A DNA stretch of 64,000 nt from Ottowia sp. SB7-C50 (GTDB lineage: Bacteria; Pseudomonadota; Gammaproteobacteria; Burkholderiales; Burkholderiaceae_C), in NCBI RefSeq assembly GCF_033110285.1, contig NZ_CP136995.1:3224001-3288000 (forward strand), written 5' to 3'. Of this stretch, positions 18,295 through 29,726 are shown in pieces (position 1 is the first letter of the stretch; each line of letters begins with the position of its first letter). A program made the translations under genes and the position numbers. The notes beneath the pieces are model-generated. The model searched no databases. It had not been told where the DNA came from and saw nothing but the letters and a program-made list of their open reading frames with translations.

Positions 18295-19136
18295 GGCTTC
18301 AACGCCGCTGCCTCTGCCGCACAGTCGCGCCCCGTGCCACGCCCGCCGGCGCGCGCGGCGCGGATCTCGCTGGCGGCGGCGCGCATCTGGGCCTGGAACG
18401 GCGGGTGGGCGTGCAGGCGCGCGACGGCGGCGGCGCCCATCAGGCGGCCGGCTTCCACGTCGCTTTGCCAGTGCACACCGCAGATGACGCGGCTTTGTCC
18501 GTACGCATGGCCGCGCTGCAGCAGCGCGTCGGCGCGCTCGGGCATCAGCTCGGCCAGCACCAGCGCCCAGGCCCAGCCCAGCGCTGCATGGCCCGACGGA
18601 TAGGAGCCGTCCCGCATCAGGCGCGCTTCCTCGTCGGGCGTACAGCTGCCGTCCTTGTATTCGGCGAAGGGGCGCACGCGGCGGTAGTGGTCCTTGGCGC
18701 GATAGGTCGCGCCGCCCGCGTCCACCAGCGTGCGGCGCAGCACGGTGTACAGGTGCGGCGTGGCCTCGGGCGTGATGTCGAGCTGGGCCGCGCAGGCGAA
18801 CGTGCTGGCGGCGGCGGGAAAGTCCAGCTTCGCGTCGACCGCCGCCTGCGCTCCGCGCGGGGTGGCCAGCAGCGGGCGCGTGGCGCGGTAGGCCGCTTCG
18901 TCGGCAGCGCGCAGCGCCGATGCCTTGTCGGGCGGCGGGGGCAGCAGCGCCAGGCTGTCGGGCAGTGCCGCGCGGTCGAGGTAGCCGTTGAGCAGGCCGG
19001 GGCGCAGTTCGCCGATCTGGGCCGGGTCGGTCGGCGGTGTCGGGCCGGCGGTCGGCGGGCTGGTGCTGGCGCAGGCGGCCAGCAGGGCGGTTAGGCCCAG
19101 CGTGGCCAAAGTGCGTGAAGCGCGGGTCAAGCGCAT
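18291..19136 (-). CDS. class A non-specific acid phosphatase (PhoN-like), lipoprotein
   Basis: The 281-residue secreted phosphatase has the PAP2-type catalytic motifs KDHYRRVRP, YPSGHAALGWAW and SRVICGVHWQSDVEAG. The RGHAYGQSRVICGVHW stretch is characteristic of class A bacterial acid phosphatases. The start ATG 19136 is preceded by AGGAGA. It gives a signal ending LLAAC, so it is a predicted lipoprotein facing the periplasm. Its stop overlaps the first micro-ORF start. It probably heads the unit phosphatase, micro-ORFs, oxyR, PAP2. Confidence 0.88.
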   Translation of the reverse strand: MRLTRASRTLATLGLTALLAACASTSPPTAGPTPPTDPAQIGELRPGLLNGYLDRAALPDSLALLPPPPDKASALRAADEAAYRATRPLLATPRGAQAAVDAKLDFPAAASTFACAAQLDITPEATPHLYTVLRRTLVDAGGATYRAKDHYRRVRPFAEYKDGSCTPDEEARLMRDGSYPSGHAALGWAWALVLAELMPERADALLQRGHAYGQSRVICGVHWQSDVEAGRLMGAAAVARLHAHPPFQAQMRAAASEIRAARAGGRGTGRDCAAEAAALKP

Positions 19137-19214
19137 GCGGGTCTCCTGGTCTTCAAGGGGGCAACTCATCGGCAGCAACGCTATCAGAGATTGGCCCGGT
19201 CATCGCGATTGTCG

Positions 19215-21470
19215 TCACGCCTTGAGGTAGTCGGACCGGGTGCCCAGCCAGCGGTCGACGTGCCGCTGAGCCAGGTCGCGATGTTCGTCCAGCATGCGCG
19301 GCGCGGCGTCGCGCGCCCAATCCAGCAGCGCGCTGTCTTCGGCCAGGTCGGCAAAGCGCAGCAGGGCCGCGCCGGACTGGCGTGCGCCCAGAAATTCGCC
19401 CGGGCCACGGATGTCCAGGTCGCGGCGGGCGATTTCGAAACCATCGCTGGTTTCGGCCATGGCCTTCAGGCGCGCGCGCGCGGTTTCGCCCAGGCGGCCG
19501 CCTTCGGGCACCTCGTACAACAGCACGCAAGCCGACGCCGCCGCGCCGCGACCGACGCGGCCACGCAGTTGGTGCAATTGCGACAGCCCAAAGCGCTCGG
19601 CATGCTCGATCACCATCAGGCTGGCGTTGGGCACGTCGACGCCGACTTCAATCACCGTGGTGCTGACCAGCACCGGGATGGCGCCGCTGCTGAACAGCGC
19701 CATCACCGCCTTCTTTTCGGCCGGCGGCATGCGCGAATGCAGCAGGCCGATCATCGGGCCTGACGCAGCCCTGCTGCCGGGCCGCCCCAGGGCGGGAACC
19801 GCGCCCTCGGGGGACAACGGCGGCGCGTGGTGGCTCAAGGCGGCGCTCAGCTCGGCATGCGTTTCGGTGGCGTTGCGCAGGTCCAGCGCCTCGCTTTCCT
19901 CGATGAGCGGGCAGACCCAGTACACCTGCCGTCCTTCGGCGATCTGCGCGCGGATGCGCTCCATGACCTCGGCGCGGCGGTGCGACGCCACCAGCTTGGT
20001 GACGACGGGCGTGCGGCCGGGCGGCAGCTCGTCGAGCGTGGACACGTCCAGGTCGGCGTAGTAGCTCATGGCCAGCGTGCGTGGGATGGGCGTGGCGCTC
20101 ATCATGAGCAGGTGGGGTTCGTGACTTGCCCCTTCCCGCTCTGGGGGCAGGTGGGGATGGGGGCTTGCGACGTTGGCTGCTTCGGCGGCGTGGCCCCCAC
20201 CCCTGCCCTCCCCCAGCGAGGGAGGGAGCGAAGACGCCATCTTCTGGCGCAGTGCCAGACGCTGCGCCACCCCAAACCGATGCTGCTCGTCAATGATCGC
20301 CAGCCCCAGCCGCGCAAAGCGCACCTGCTCCTGAATCACGGCGTGCGTGCCGATCACCAGCGCGGCCTGACCGGATTCGATCAGGGCCAGCATCTCGGCG
20401 CGCGCCTTTTTCTTCTGGCTGCCGGTCAGCCAAGCCACGCGCTGGCCGCGCGGCGCAAGCAAAGGCTCCAGCCATTCGACAAGCTTGGCAAAGTGCTGCT
20501 CGGCCAGGATCTCCGTCGGCGCCATCAGCGCGCATTGCCAGCCGGCGTCGATGGCGGTGCAGGCCGCCAGCGCCGCGACCACCGTCTTGCCGCTGCCCAC
20601 GTCGCCCTGCAGCAGGCGGTGCATGGGCTGCGTGGCGCCCAGGTTGCGCGCAATTTCTTCGCCCACGCGGCGCTGCGCGCCGGTCAACGCAAACGGCAGC
20701 GCGGCCAGCAGTTGATCGACCAGTCCGCCGCGCACCGCCGCCAGCACCGGCGCGCGCAAATGCTCACGCGCGCGGCGCGCCTGCAGTTGCGACAGCTGCT
20801 GCGCCAGCAGCTCCTCGGCCTTCAGGCGCTGCCACGCTGGGTGGGTGTGGTCTTCCAGCTGCGCCAGCGCCACGTCGGGCGCGGGTTGATGCAAAAATGA
20901 TAGCGACCGGCGCAGATCCCACAAGCGCAGGGAGCCCATCTGATTCAGGAATGCGTCCGGCACCGTCTCGCTCAGGTCGGCGCGCGCCAGCCCGGCCAGC
21001 ACCGCCTTGCGCAGATACGGCTGCGGCAGCTGTGCCGCCGTGGGGTACACGGGCGTCAGCGCGGCGGGCAAGGCGCCACCGGCGGCGCGCACTGTGGGGT
21101 GCATCATCGTCAGGCCGGCAAAGCCGCCGCGCAGTTCGCCGCGCGCACGGATGCGCGTGCCCACCGCCATCTGCTTTTGCTGCGACGGATAGAAGTTGAA
21201 GAAGCGCAGCATGCAGGTGTCGCTGCCATCGTCCACGCTGACCAGCAGCTGCCGCCGCGGGCGATAGGTGATCTCCTGGTGCGTGACCGTCCCCTCGATC
21301 TGCACCGTGTCGCCGTCGCGCGCGTCGCGCAAGCGCACGATGCGCGTCTCGTCCTCGTAGCGCAGCGGCAGGTGCAGCGCCAGGTCGATGTCGCGCGTGA
21401 GGCCGAGCTTGCGCAGCGCCTTCTGGGGCGCGGACAGCGGGGTGGCAGCGGCCGGGGCGGCGTCGGGCAT
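19215..21470 (-). CDS. recG: ATP-dependent DNA helicase RecG, with repeat-derived insertions
   Basis: RecG remodels stalled forks and Holliday junctions. The 751-residue protein has the N-terminal wedge domain, Walker [19 protein letters not shown] near residue 285, motif [15 protein letters not shown] near 395, and motif [22 protein letters not shown]-terminal motifs include [14 protein letters not shown] and [12 protein letters not shown]. It is about 60 residues longer than usual. The excess is at about residues 411-450 (a glycine/proline-rich insert encoded by a palindromic element) and 543-571 (an insert resembling the family C repeat). Both keep the frame. Function is probably retained since all motifs are intact. 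Confidence 0.95.
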   Translation of the reverse strand: MPDAAPAAATPLSAPQKALRKLGLTRDIDLALHLPLRYEDETRIVRLRDARDGDTVQIEGTVTHQEITYRPRRQLLVSVDDGSDTCMLRFFNFYPSQQKQMAVGTRIRARGELRGGFAGLTMMHPTVRAAGGALPAALTPVYPTAAQLPQPYLRKAVLAGLARADLSETVPDAFLNQMGSLRLWDLRRSLSFLHQPAPDVALAQLEDHTHPAWQRLKAEELLAQQLSQLQARRAREHLRAPVLAAVRGGLVDQLLAALPFALTGAQRRVGEEIARNLGATQPMHRLLQGDVGSGKTVVAALAACTAIDAGWQCALMAPTEILAEQHFAKLVEWLEPLLAPRGQRVAWLTGSQKKKARAEMLALIESGQAALVIGTHAVIQEQVRFARLGLAIIDEQHRFGVAQRLALRQKMASSLPPSLGEGRGGGHAAEAANVASPHPHLPPEREGASHEPHLLMMSATPIPRTLAMSYYADLDVSTLDELPPGRTPVVTKLVASHRRAEVMERIRAQIAEGRQVYWVCPLIEESEALDLRNATETHAELSAALSHHAPPLSPEGAVPALGRPGSRAASGPMIGLLHSRMPPAEKKAVMALFSSGAIPVLVSTTVIEVGVDVPNASLMVIEHAERFGLSQLHQLRGRVGRGAAASACVLLYEVPEGGRLGETARARLKAMAETSDGFEIARRDLDIRGPGEFLGARQSGAALLRFADLAEDSALLDWARDAAPRMLDEHRDLAQRHVDRWLGTRSDYLKA
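19765..19835. repeat. family C-like repeat inside recG
   Basis: On the minus strand, a cccccgagggcgcggttccc block is followed by gccctggggcggcccggcag and cagggctgcg. This resembles the tandem gene-end repeats at 10471. It is read in frame as [18 protein letters not shown], which is absent from ordinary RecG. Confidence 0.6.
20121..20232. repeat. palindromic element inserted in frame in recG
   Basis: The arms at about 20129-20164 (ccccttcccgctctgggggc ...) and 20193-20226 (gcccccacccctgccctccc ...) are imperfect reverse complements of about 34 bases, separated by about 28 bases. The element encodes [13 protein letters not shown] plus a second half, between RecG motifs II and III. Confidence 0.7.
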
Positions 21471-21524
21471 GTGACAATTCTGCCCTGTCCCACTTCTTGG
21501 AACGGGTCCGTCCGGCCCTCAAGC

Positions 21525-22673
21525 ATGTCCCCGCGCGCCTTCACCACCAGCGACTTCGATTTCGCTCTGCCCCCCGACCTGATTGCCCAGCATCCGGCCC
21601 CCGAGCGCACGGGCTCGCGCCTGCTCGACGGCAGTGGCGATGCGCCGGTCGATCGCCGCTTCACCGATTTGACCGCGCTGCTGCGCGACGGCGATCTGCT
21701 CATCTTCAACGACACGCAGGTCGTCAAGGCGCGCCTGTTTGGAGAAAAGCCCAGCGGCGGCAAGCTGGAACTGCTGATCGAGCGCGTGCTGCCCGACGGC
21801 ACCGTCGCCGCGCACATGAAGGTCAGCAAGAAGCCGGCGCCCGGCACCGTGCTGCGCATGGCCGGCGGCTTTGAGGCCGAACTGCTCGGGCGCTGGCCCG
21901 ACGCGCATGGCCCGCTGTTCCACCTGCGCCTGTCGGGCGACGCGTATGCGCTGATGGCCGCACACGGCCACGTGCCGCTGCCGCCCTATATCACCCACGC
22001 AGACCAGCCCGAGGACGAATCGCGCTACCAGACGGTGTTCGCCCGCCACCCCGGCGCCGTGGCTGCGCCCACCGCCGCGCTGCACTTTGACGAGCCTCTG
22101 CTGACCGAGCTGGACGCACGCGGGGTGCGGCGCGCCTTCGTCACGCTGCACGTGGGCGCCGGCACCTTCCAGCCCGTCAAGACCGAAAGCCTGGCCGACC
22201 ATGTGATGCACCGCGAGCGCTACCACGTGCCACCCGACGCGGCGCAGGCCGTTGCCGACTGCCGCGCGCGCGGAGGCCGCGTGGTGGCCGTGGGCACCAC
22301 CAGCGTGCGCACGCTGGAAAGTTGGGCGCACAGCGGCGAGGCCAGCGGCGACACCGGCATCTTCATCACGCCGGGCTTCGGCTTCAAGGTGGTCGATGCG
22401 CTCGTCACCAACTTCCACCTGCCGCGCAGCACGCTGATGATGCTGGTCAGCGCGCTGGCTGGCTACGACCGTGTGATGGCGCTTTACGCGCACGCGGTGG
22501 CGCAGCGCTACCGCTTCTTCAGCTATGGCGACGCGATGTGGCTGGTGCGCCGGGATTTCCGATCCTTATCGGGCGCCAACGCTTGTTCAGACGCCGTATT
22601 CAGCTATTCAATTTATAGCATTCAGACCACCAGCTTGAGCCACACCTTGCCGTCCTCGACCTTGGCCGGATAG
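21525..22673 (+). CDS. queA: tRNA preQ1 ribosyltransferase-isomerase
   Basis: QueA transfers the ribosyl part of S-adenosylmethionine to preQ1 at tRNA position 34, giving epoxyqueuosine. The protein begins [20 protein letters not shown]. Conserved blocks are [44 protein letters not shown] and [14 protein letters not shown], then FSYGDAMWL. QueA normally ends within a few residues of that last block. Here about 40 extra residues follow, including repeat-derived SYSIYS, and overlap the opposite-strand ferredoxin gene by about 50 bases. The tail may be non-native. tgt, which acts just before it in the pathway, is 6 kb away. Confidence 0.93.
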   Translation: MSPRAFTTSDFDFALPPDLIAQHPAPERTGSRLLDGSGDAPVDRRFTDLTALLRDGDLLIFNDTQVVKARLFGEKPSGGKLELLIERVLPDGTVAAHMKVSKKPAPGTVLRMAGGFEAELLGRWPDAHGPLFHLRLSGDAYALMAAHGHVPLPPYITHADQPEDESRYQTVFARHPGAVAAPTAALHFDEPLLTELDARGVRRAFVTLHVGAGTFQPVKTESLADHVMHRERYHVPPDAAQAVADCRARGGRVVAVGTTSVRTLESWAHSGEASGDTGIFITPGFGFKVVDALVTNFHLPRSTLMMLVSALAGYDRVMALYAHAVAQRYRFFSYGDAMWLVRRDFRSLSGANACSDAVFSYSIYSIQTTSLSHTLPSSTLAG

Positions 22674-22948
22674 CTGCGGATCGCCTCCACGCACGGCGCC
22701 ATCGTGGCGTCGCCGCTGCGAATGTCGAAGCGGCCCTGGTGCAACGGGCATTCGATTTCGTGCCCTTCCAGAAAACCGTCGCACAGCCGTCCATGCCCGT
22801 CGTGCGAGCAGAGGTTGTCGGTGGCGAAGACCTCGCCCGCCTCGGTCTTGTAGATGGCAATCTCGTCGTCGATCGGGCGCACGGCGATGCCCGCGCCTTC
22901 AAACAGGTCGGCCTCGGTGGCCACGGCGATCCATTGGGGTTCGGTCAT
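22622..22948 (-). CDS. Rieske [2Fe-2S] ferredoxin of a ring-hydroxylating dioxygenase system
   Basis: The 108-residue soluble Rieske protein would donate electrons to the oxygenase encoded upstream. The cluster ligands are visible as CSH (residues about 47-49) and CPLH (about 67-70), with the usual 16-residue spacing. It is similar in size to NagAb/NahAb-type ferredoxins. It is the last gene of the operon, 25 bases after the Bug receptor. No ferredoxin reductase gene is nearby, so one elsewhere in the genome must serve. Confidence 0.9.
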   Translation of the reverse strand: MTEPQWIAVATEADLFEGAGIAVRPIDDEIAIYKTEAGEVFATDNLCSHDGHGRLCDGFLEGHEIECPLHQGRFDIRSGDATMAPCVEAIRSYPAKVEDGKVWLKLVV

Positions 22949-22973
22949 GGGTTGAGCTCCAGGGTGTGACTGG

Positions 22974-23942
22974 TCAATCGGGCTTGAGGCCGGCGCGCTC
23001 GATCACCGGGCGCCAGCGGGTTTGTTCTTCACGCATGAAACGGCCCAGCGATTCGGGCGTGCCGCCGATGGGGTCGAAATACGCGGCCTTGAGTTTTTCG
23101 CGCACGTCGGGCTCCTTCAGCACCGCGTCCAGCTCGGCGCTCAGGCGCTGCACGATGGCGGGCGGCGTGGCCGCGGGCGCGACGTAGGCGAACCACGGCG
23201 CCGCCTGGATGTCGGGCAGCCCGGATTCCTTGAGCGTGGGCACGTCGGGCAGCAGCGGCGAGCGCTCGGCCGACGTGATGGCCAGCGCCTTCAGCTTGCC
23301 GCTTTTCACCTGCGGCATGATGGCCACCGCCGGCAGGCAGGCAAAGTGCACGTCGCCCTGCAGCATGGCCGTCACGGCCTGGCCGGACGAGGCGTAGGGG
23401 ATGTGCACTGCGAACGAGCGCGTCTTGATCTTGATGAGCTCCACGCCCAGGTGCGAGATCGATCCGTTGCCGGTGGAGGCAAAGTTGTACTTGCCCGGAT
23501 GGCGACGCAGCGCGTCCAGCCAGCCCTTGACCGAATCGACGCCCATCGCCGGCGACACCGCACACACGTTGGGGTTGCGCGCCGCCAGCGACACCGGCGC
23601 GAAGTCGCGGAACGGGTCGTAGGGCAGGTTCTTGTAGAGGATGGTGTTGTAGACCAGTGGCGCGTTGACCGACAGCAGCACGGTGTAGCCGTCGGGCGCG
23701 GCCTTGGCCACGGCGTCGGTGCCCGCATTGCCGCCCGCACCGGGCCGGTTTTCGACGATGAAGCCCTGGCCCAGCCGCGCCGACAGCCGGTCGTTCAGCA
23801 CGCGCGCCAGGATGTCGGGCGACGAACCCGCGCCGTACGGCACCACCACCTTGACCGGGCGCTGCGGCCATGACTGGGCCTGCGCCCCCGCCGCGACGGC
23901 CACCAGCGCGAGCGCCGCGCACTGCTTGATGAACTGCTTCAA
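22974..23942 (-). CDS. Bug-family tripartite tricarboxylate transporter substrate-binding protein
   Basis: A 322-residue periplasmic receptor. The start is TTG 23942. It is preceded by GGAGGA at 6 bases and overlaps the stop of the chorismate mutase gene (TTGA). It gives the signal MKQFIKQCAALALVAVAAGA ending AQA. No ATG fits. Family segments VKVVVPYGAGSSPDILARVL and NRPGAGGNAGTDAVAKAAPD are present. Its position inside a dioxygenase operon suggests that it captures an aromatic acid; this is inferred. Confidence 0.9.
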   Translation of the reverse strand: MKQFIKQCAALALVAVAAGAQAQSWPQRPVKVVVPYGAGSSPDILARVLNDRLSARLGQGFIVENRPGAGGNAGTDAVAKAAPDGYTVLLSVNAPLVYNTILYKNLPYDPFRDFAPVSLAARNPNVCAVSPAMGVDSVKGWLDALRRHPGKYNFASTGNGSISHLGVELIKIKTRSFAVHIPYASSGQAVTAMLQGDVHFACLPAVAIMPQVKSGKLKALAITSAERSPLLPDVPTLKESGLPDIQAAPWFAYVAPAATPPAIVQRLSAELDAVLKEPDVREKLKAAYFDPIGGTPESLGRFMREEQTRWRPVIERAGLKPD

Positions 23943-24295
23943 GACACATCCTCCATGGCGTTGAAATCCTGCTGCTCGCGGGCGATGAAGCCGGCAATCA
24001 GCGCACGATAGGCCGCCTCGACCACCTCGGGGTAGGCGCCCTGCGCTTCGGCCAGAGCGCGCACCTTGTCCAGCACCTGCTGCTGGCGGGCGGGCGCCGA
24101 GACCTGGAACGCATCGCGCTTGAAGCGCGCTGCGTCCTTGACGTAGCGGCCGCGTTCGGCCAGCAGCGCGACGATCTGGCGGTCCAGCGCGTCGATGCGC
24201 TCGCGCACCTCGGCGAGCGACGCGCACAGCGGCACATACGAAGGGTCGGTAAAGCGGCGCAGCGGGCCGCGCTGGGTATCGGGTTCCTGGTTCAT
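23939..24295 (-). CDS. AroQ-fold chorismate mutase / isochorismate pyruvate lyase-like protein
   Basis: The 118-residue all-helical protein has the AroQ pattern. It has EVRERIDALDRQIVALLAER, then YVKDAARFKRD, a central APARQQQVL, and the C-terminal YRALIAGFIAREQQDF. The YVKxAARFK block is closer to PchB-type isochorismate pyruvate lyases (which make salicylate) than to housekeeping mutases. Activity cannot be decided by eye. It overlaps the beta subunit stop (ATGA) and the Bug start (TTGA), so it belongs to the operon. Confidence 0.75.
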   Translation of the reverse strand: MNQEPDTQRGPLRRFTDPSYVPLCASLAEVRERIDALDRQIVALLAERGRYVKDAARFKRDAFQVSAPARQQQVLDKVRALAEAQGAYPEVVEAAYRALIAGFIAREQQDFNAMEDVS

Positions 24296-24777
24296 ATCGG
24301 GTAGATGATGGAGTTGGGAATCATCTCGCTGTCGTAGATGGCCAGTCGCTCGGCGAACTTCAGGCCGCCGGGCGTCTGCACCACGCGGTCCAGATAGCGG
24401 CCGACGTTAAACACCGTCGACAGGCCATCGAGCTTGGTGCGGAACACCGCATAGTGGCTCTCGCAGCGGATGCCGTCGTCGCCCACGCTGCGGATTACCG
24501 GCGCGCCGACCACGTGGCGCTGGTAGTACGGGTCGTGAAACAGCGTCTCGCGGATGCCGTAGACCCGGTCGCGCAGGCTGGCCTGGCTGTCGAACGACAG
24601 GGTGGCCAGCGGAAAGCCGCGCTCGTGGTTCTCACGCGGCTGCAGCTTGTACACGCAGTCGTCTGTGAAGAAAGTGGGCCACAGATCCCAGTCGCCGCTG
24701 TCGACGGCGGCGGCGTAGTCGGCGTGCAGTTGCACCAGGGCTTGCCAGGTGGCGAAGTCGAGTGCGGGCGCGCTCAT
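24292..24777 (-). CDS. aromatic-ring-hydroxylating dioxygenase beta subunit (salicylate 5-hydroxylase small subunit-like)
   Basis: A 161-residue structural subunit with the cystatin-like fold of oxygenase beta subunits. The segments KLQPRENHERGFPLATLSFD, LRDRVYGIRETLFHDPYYQR and the C-terminus YDSEMIPNSIIYPI resemble, from memory, NagH of salicylate 5-hydroxylase and related anthranilate dioxygenases. The start at 24777 overlaps the alpha subunit stop (ATGA). It pairs with the alpha subunit. Confidence 0.87.
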   Translation of the reverse strand: MSAPALDFATWQALVQLHADYAAAVDSGDWDLWPTFFTDDCVYKLQPRENHERGFPLATLSFDSQASLRDRVYGIRETLFHDPYYQRHVVGAPVIRSVGDDGIRCESHYAVFRTKLDGLSTVFNVGRYLDRVVQTPGGLKFAERLAIYDSEMIPNSIIYPI

Positions 24778-26039
24778 GCGGCGGCTCCCGACGCATCGCT
24801 TTCCATCACTTTGCGCCAGTAGTCGTACATGCCGCGGATCAGTGTCTCGGTGACCATGTGATCGGTTTCCTCCACGCCGCGCCCGCCCAGTTCGGCCAGC
24901 GCGCGGTGGCCGGGCTTCTGCGTGAAGCCGCATTGCGACAGCTCGATGGCCTCGCCATCGTCCGCGCTGACGAATCCCGCCGGACCAAACAGGTTGGCCT
25001 GGCGCAGGCGGCGCGCCGTCATCTCGGGCGTGTCGTCGGCAAAGCCGAAGTGCGTCCACACGAAGTCGAAGTGGCCGTGCCCGTCGGGCTGGATGTGGCG
25101 CGTGGACACGCTGTTGACCTGCTGCTGGAAGATCACGCTGGGGAAGATGGTAGTCATCACCGCCGTCGGCTCGCCCCACCAGTCCTCGTGCACGATGTCA
25201 AGAAAGCGCGGGTCTTCCAGCGCCATGCTCGACTTGAAGCTGGACACCTGCGACACATCGGACTGCTTGCCCGCGTTGCCGCGGGTCGAGATCATGGCCG
25301 CGTGGCGGTGGTGTGCGTCCATCTTCAGCGCCGCCTTGTTGTCGGCGCGCCAGAGCCCGAAGGTGACGAACCAGGTGTGCAGCAGGCCGGGGTGGTAAGG
25401 GTCCTTGATGTTCTCCTGCATCAGCTTCCAGTTGCCGGGAATGCGCTGGCGGTTGTAGCCCAGGAGGGTGAGCGTGCGGCCGTTGAACAGGCGGTCGAAG
25501 TAGGCGAGGATGGTGGGGCCGAGGTAGTCCTCCAGCGATTCCACGTCGTGATCGAACGAGGCAAACACCACGCCGCCGCGCGTGGCGACCTTCAGTTGGG
25601 TCAGGCCGTGGTCCTTCGTGTTGAAGTCGGCCGGCATGCCGCCCTTGACCTGCCCGTCCTGCCGCACGCCGCGCCGCAGCGGCACGCCCTGCAACTCGCC
25701 ACTCAGCGTGTAGCTCCACTGGTGGTAGGGGCAGACGAATTCCTTCACGCCGCTGCCGTGGCGCTTGCGGCAGAACTGCATGCCGCGGTGCGCGCACACG
25801 TTTTCAAAGCAATGCAGCGCGCCGTCGGCCGCGCGGCTCAGGATCACGCTGCGCTCACCCACCACGGTGCGCTTGAAGTCGCCGGGGTTCGGCACCTCGG
25901 CCTCCAGCCCCACATAGCACCAGTGGCCGCGGTAGAAGAAGCGCTCCAGCTCCTGGCGGTGCAGCGCCTCGTCGGTATAGACGGCAAACGGAATGCGGCT
26001 GGTGTCGCCGGCGGGCCATGCAATGGGTTCAGCGGACAT
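24774..26039 (-). CDS. Rieske dioxygenase alpha subunit (salicylate 5-hydroxylase large subunit-like)
   Basis: The 421-residue catalytic subunit of a Rieske non-haem iron oxygenase. The Rieske ligands are CAHRG (near residue 80) and CPYHQWSY (near 103). The mononuclear iron ligands include the DPYHPGLLHTW region near residue 215. The start IPFAVYTDEALHRQELERFF and overall length fit the NagG/AndAc group, so the substrate is probably salicylate, anthranilate or a similar benzoate. ATG 26039 was chosen; upstream codons run into the LysR intergenic region. It is the first gene of an operon divergent from a LysR regulator. Confidence 0.9.
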   Translation of the reverse strand: MSAEPIAWPAGDTSRIPFAVYTDEALHRQELERFFYRGHWCYVGLEAEVPNPGDFKRTVVGERSVILSRAADGALHCFENVCAHRGMQFCRKRHGSGVKEFVCPYHQWSYTLSGELQGVPLRRGVRQDGQVKGGMPADFNTKDHGLTQLKVATRGGVVFASFDHDVESLEDYLGPTILAYFDRLFNGRTLTLLGYNRQRIPGNWKLMQENIKDPYHPGLLHTWFVTFGLWRADNKAALKMDAHHRHAAMISTRGNAGKQSDVSQVSSFKSSMALEDPRFLDIVHEDWWGEPTAVMTTIFPSVIFQQQVNSVSTRHIQPDGHGHFDFVWTHFGFADDTPEMTARRLRQANLFGPAGFVSADDGEAIELSQCGFTQKPGHRALAELGGRGVEETDHMVTETLIRGMYDYWRKVMESDASGAAA

Positions 26040-26120
26040 CGGATCGGAGCTCCGGACAGGCGGTGACGTGAAAGCGGCATGATGGCCCAGCGGCACCCAT
26101 TCATCAATCCGCCAGCGGCA

Positions 26121-26144
26121 ATTCACGTTATTTGGGTGGTGAAT
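26121..26144. promoter_or_regulatory. probable LysR binding site between dioxygenase operon and lysR
   Basis: ATTCAC-12 bases-GTGAAT is a perfect 6-bp inverted repeat in the 114-bp gap between the divergent genes. It also fits the T-N11-A pattern of LysR boxes. It ends 9 bases before the lysR start, as expected for autoregulation and activation of the divergent operon. Confidence 0.6.
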
Positions 26145-26153
26145 AATGGGTGC

Positions 26154-27083
26154 ATGGACTGGCGCCGGCTTGACCTGAACCTGTTGCGCGTATTCGCCCA
26201 GCTGCTGCGCGACCGCCATGTGTCGCGTGCGGCGCTGGCGCTGGGCCTGTCGCAGCCGGCCGTCAGCAACGCCTTGCGGCGCCTGCGCGCCGAGCTGGGC
26301 GACGAGCTGTTCCACCGCACGGCCAGCGGCATGCAGCCCACGCCCTATGCGCTGCAGGTGGCGCCCGCGCTGACGCAGGCGCTGGACCTCATCGGCGGCG
26401 CTTTAAGCGCGGCGCACGCTTTCGATCCGGCGCGCGATGAACGCGGCTTCACGCTGGCCCTGTCCGACGTCGGCCAGATCTACTTCCTGCCGCAGCTGAT
26501 GGAAACCCTGGCGTGCGAAGCGCCAGGCATCAGCCTGCGCACCGTCGGGCTGGGCGATGCCGAACTGGCGGCCGCCATGGCCGACGGGCGGGTCGACCTT
26601 GCCTTGGGCTGGCTGCCGCAGTTGCAGTCGGGGTTCTTCCAGCAGGTGCTGTTCCGCCAGGGCTACGTGTGCCTGCTGCGCGCCGGGCATCCGGCGGCCG
26701 CGCTGCCGTGGAACCGCGCCAGCTACCGCGCCTGTGACCACGTGCACGTGCAGGCCGGCGGCTCAGGCCACGGGCGCATCGAGGCGCAGCTGCAGCAGCT
26801 CGGCCTGCTGCGCCGCGTGCGCCTGACCATGCCCGACTACCTGGCGCTGGGCCACGTGCTGCTGCACACCGACCTGGTGGCCACCGTGCCGGAGCGCTTT
26901 GCCCAACGCATCTGCGACACGCTGCCGCTGGCCGTGCGGCCGCTGCCGGCGCGGCTGCCACGCTCGGTCATCCACCAGGTCTGGCACGCGCGGGCGCACC
27001 GCGAGCCGGCGCACCGCTGGCTGCGGCAGCAGGTTCAGCGCCTGTTTGCCGATGGCGCGGGCGGGCCTGCGCGCACGGCTTGA
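26154..27083 (+). CDS. LysR-family regulator of the dioxygenase operon
   Basis: The 309-residue regulator begins MDWRRLDLNLLRVFAQLLRD with helix-turn-helix ALALGLSQPAVSNALRRLRA. It continues with a periplasmic-binding-fold effector domain (FTLALSDVGQIYFLPQL). This N-terminal style matches the NahR/NodD branch, which responds to salicylate-like aromatics. It is divergent from the dioxygenase operon, with an inverted repeat between them. ATG 26154 gives the canonical N-terminus. Confidence 0.88.
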   Translation: MDWRRLDLNLLRVFAQLLRDRHVSRAALALGLSQPAVSNALRRLRAELGDELFHRTASGMQPTPYALQVAPALTQALDLIGGALSAAHAFDPARDERGFTLALSDVGQIYFLPQLMETLACEAPGISLRTVGLGDAELAAAMADGRVDLALGWLPQLQSGFFQQVLFRQGYVCLLRAGHPAAALPWNRASYRACDHVHVQAGGSGHGRIEAQLQQLGLLRRVRLTMPDYLALGHVLLHTDLVATVPERFAQRICDTLPLAVRPLPARLPRSVIHQVWHARAHREPAHRWLRQQVQRLFADGAGGPARTA

Positions 27084-27163
27084 TGCCGGATAATGCCGAG
27101 CTCACGCTCGATTTCGCCCCTCTCCCGCGCGCCTCTGCGGTGCCGGTTCAAGGGCATGCTCTC

Positions 27164-29670
<2,507 letters not shown>

Positions 29671-29726
29671 CGCGCCGGCCGGCGGCGTGTCTGCCTGACC
29701 GGCGCCTGGCGCGTTGATCGGTTGCA

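Noticed and set aside
20881..20905. TATAGC repeat inside recG (aaaaatgatagc)
   Set aside because: The encoded SFLHQP is at the position of a conserved RecG segment, so the match is probably chance.
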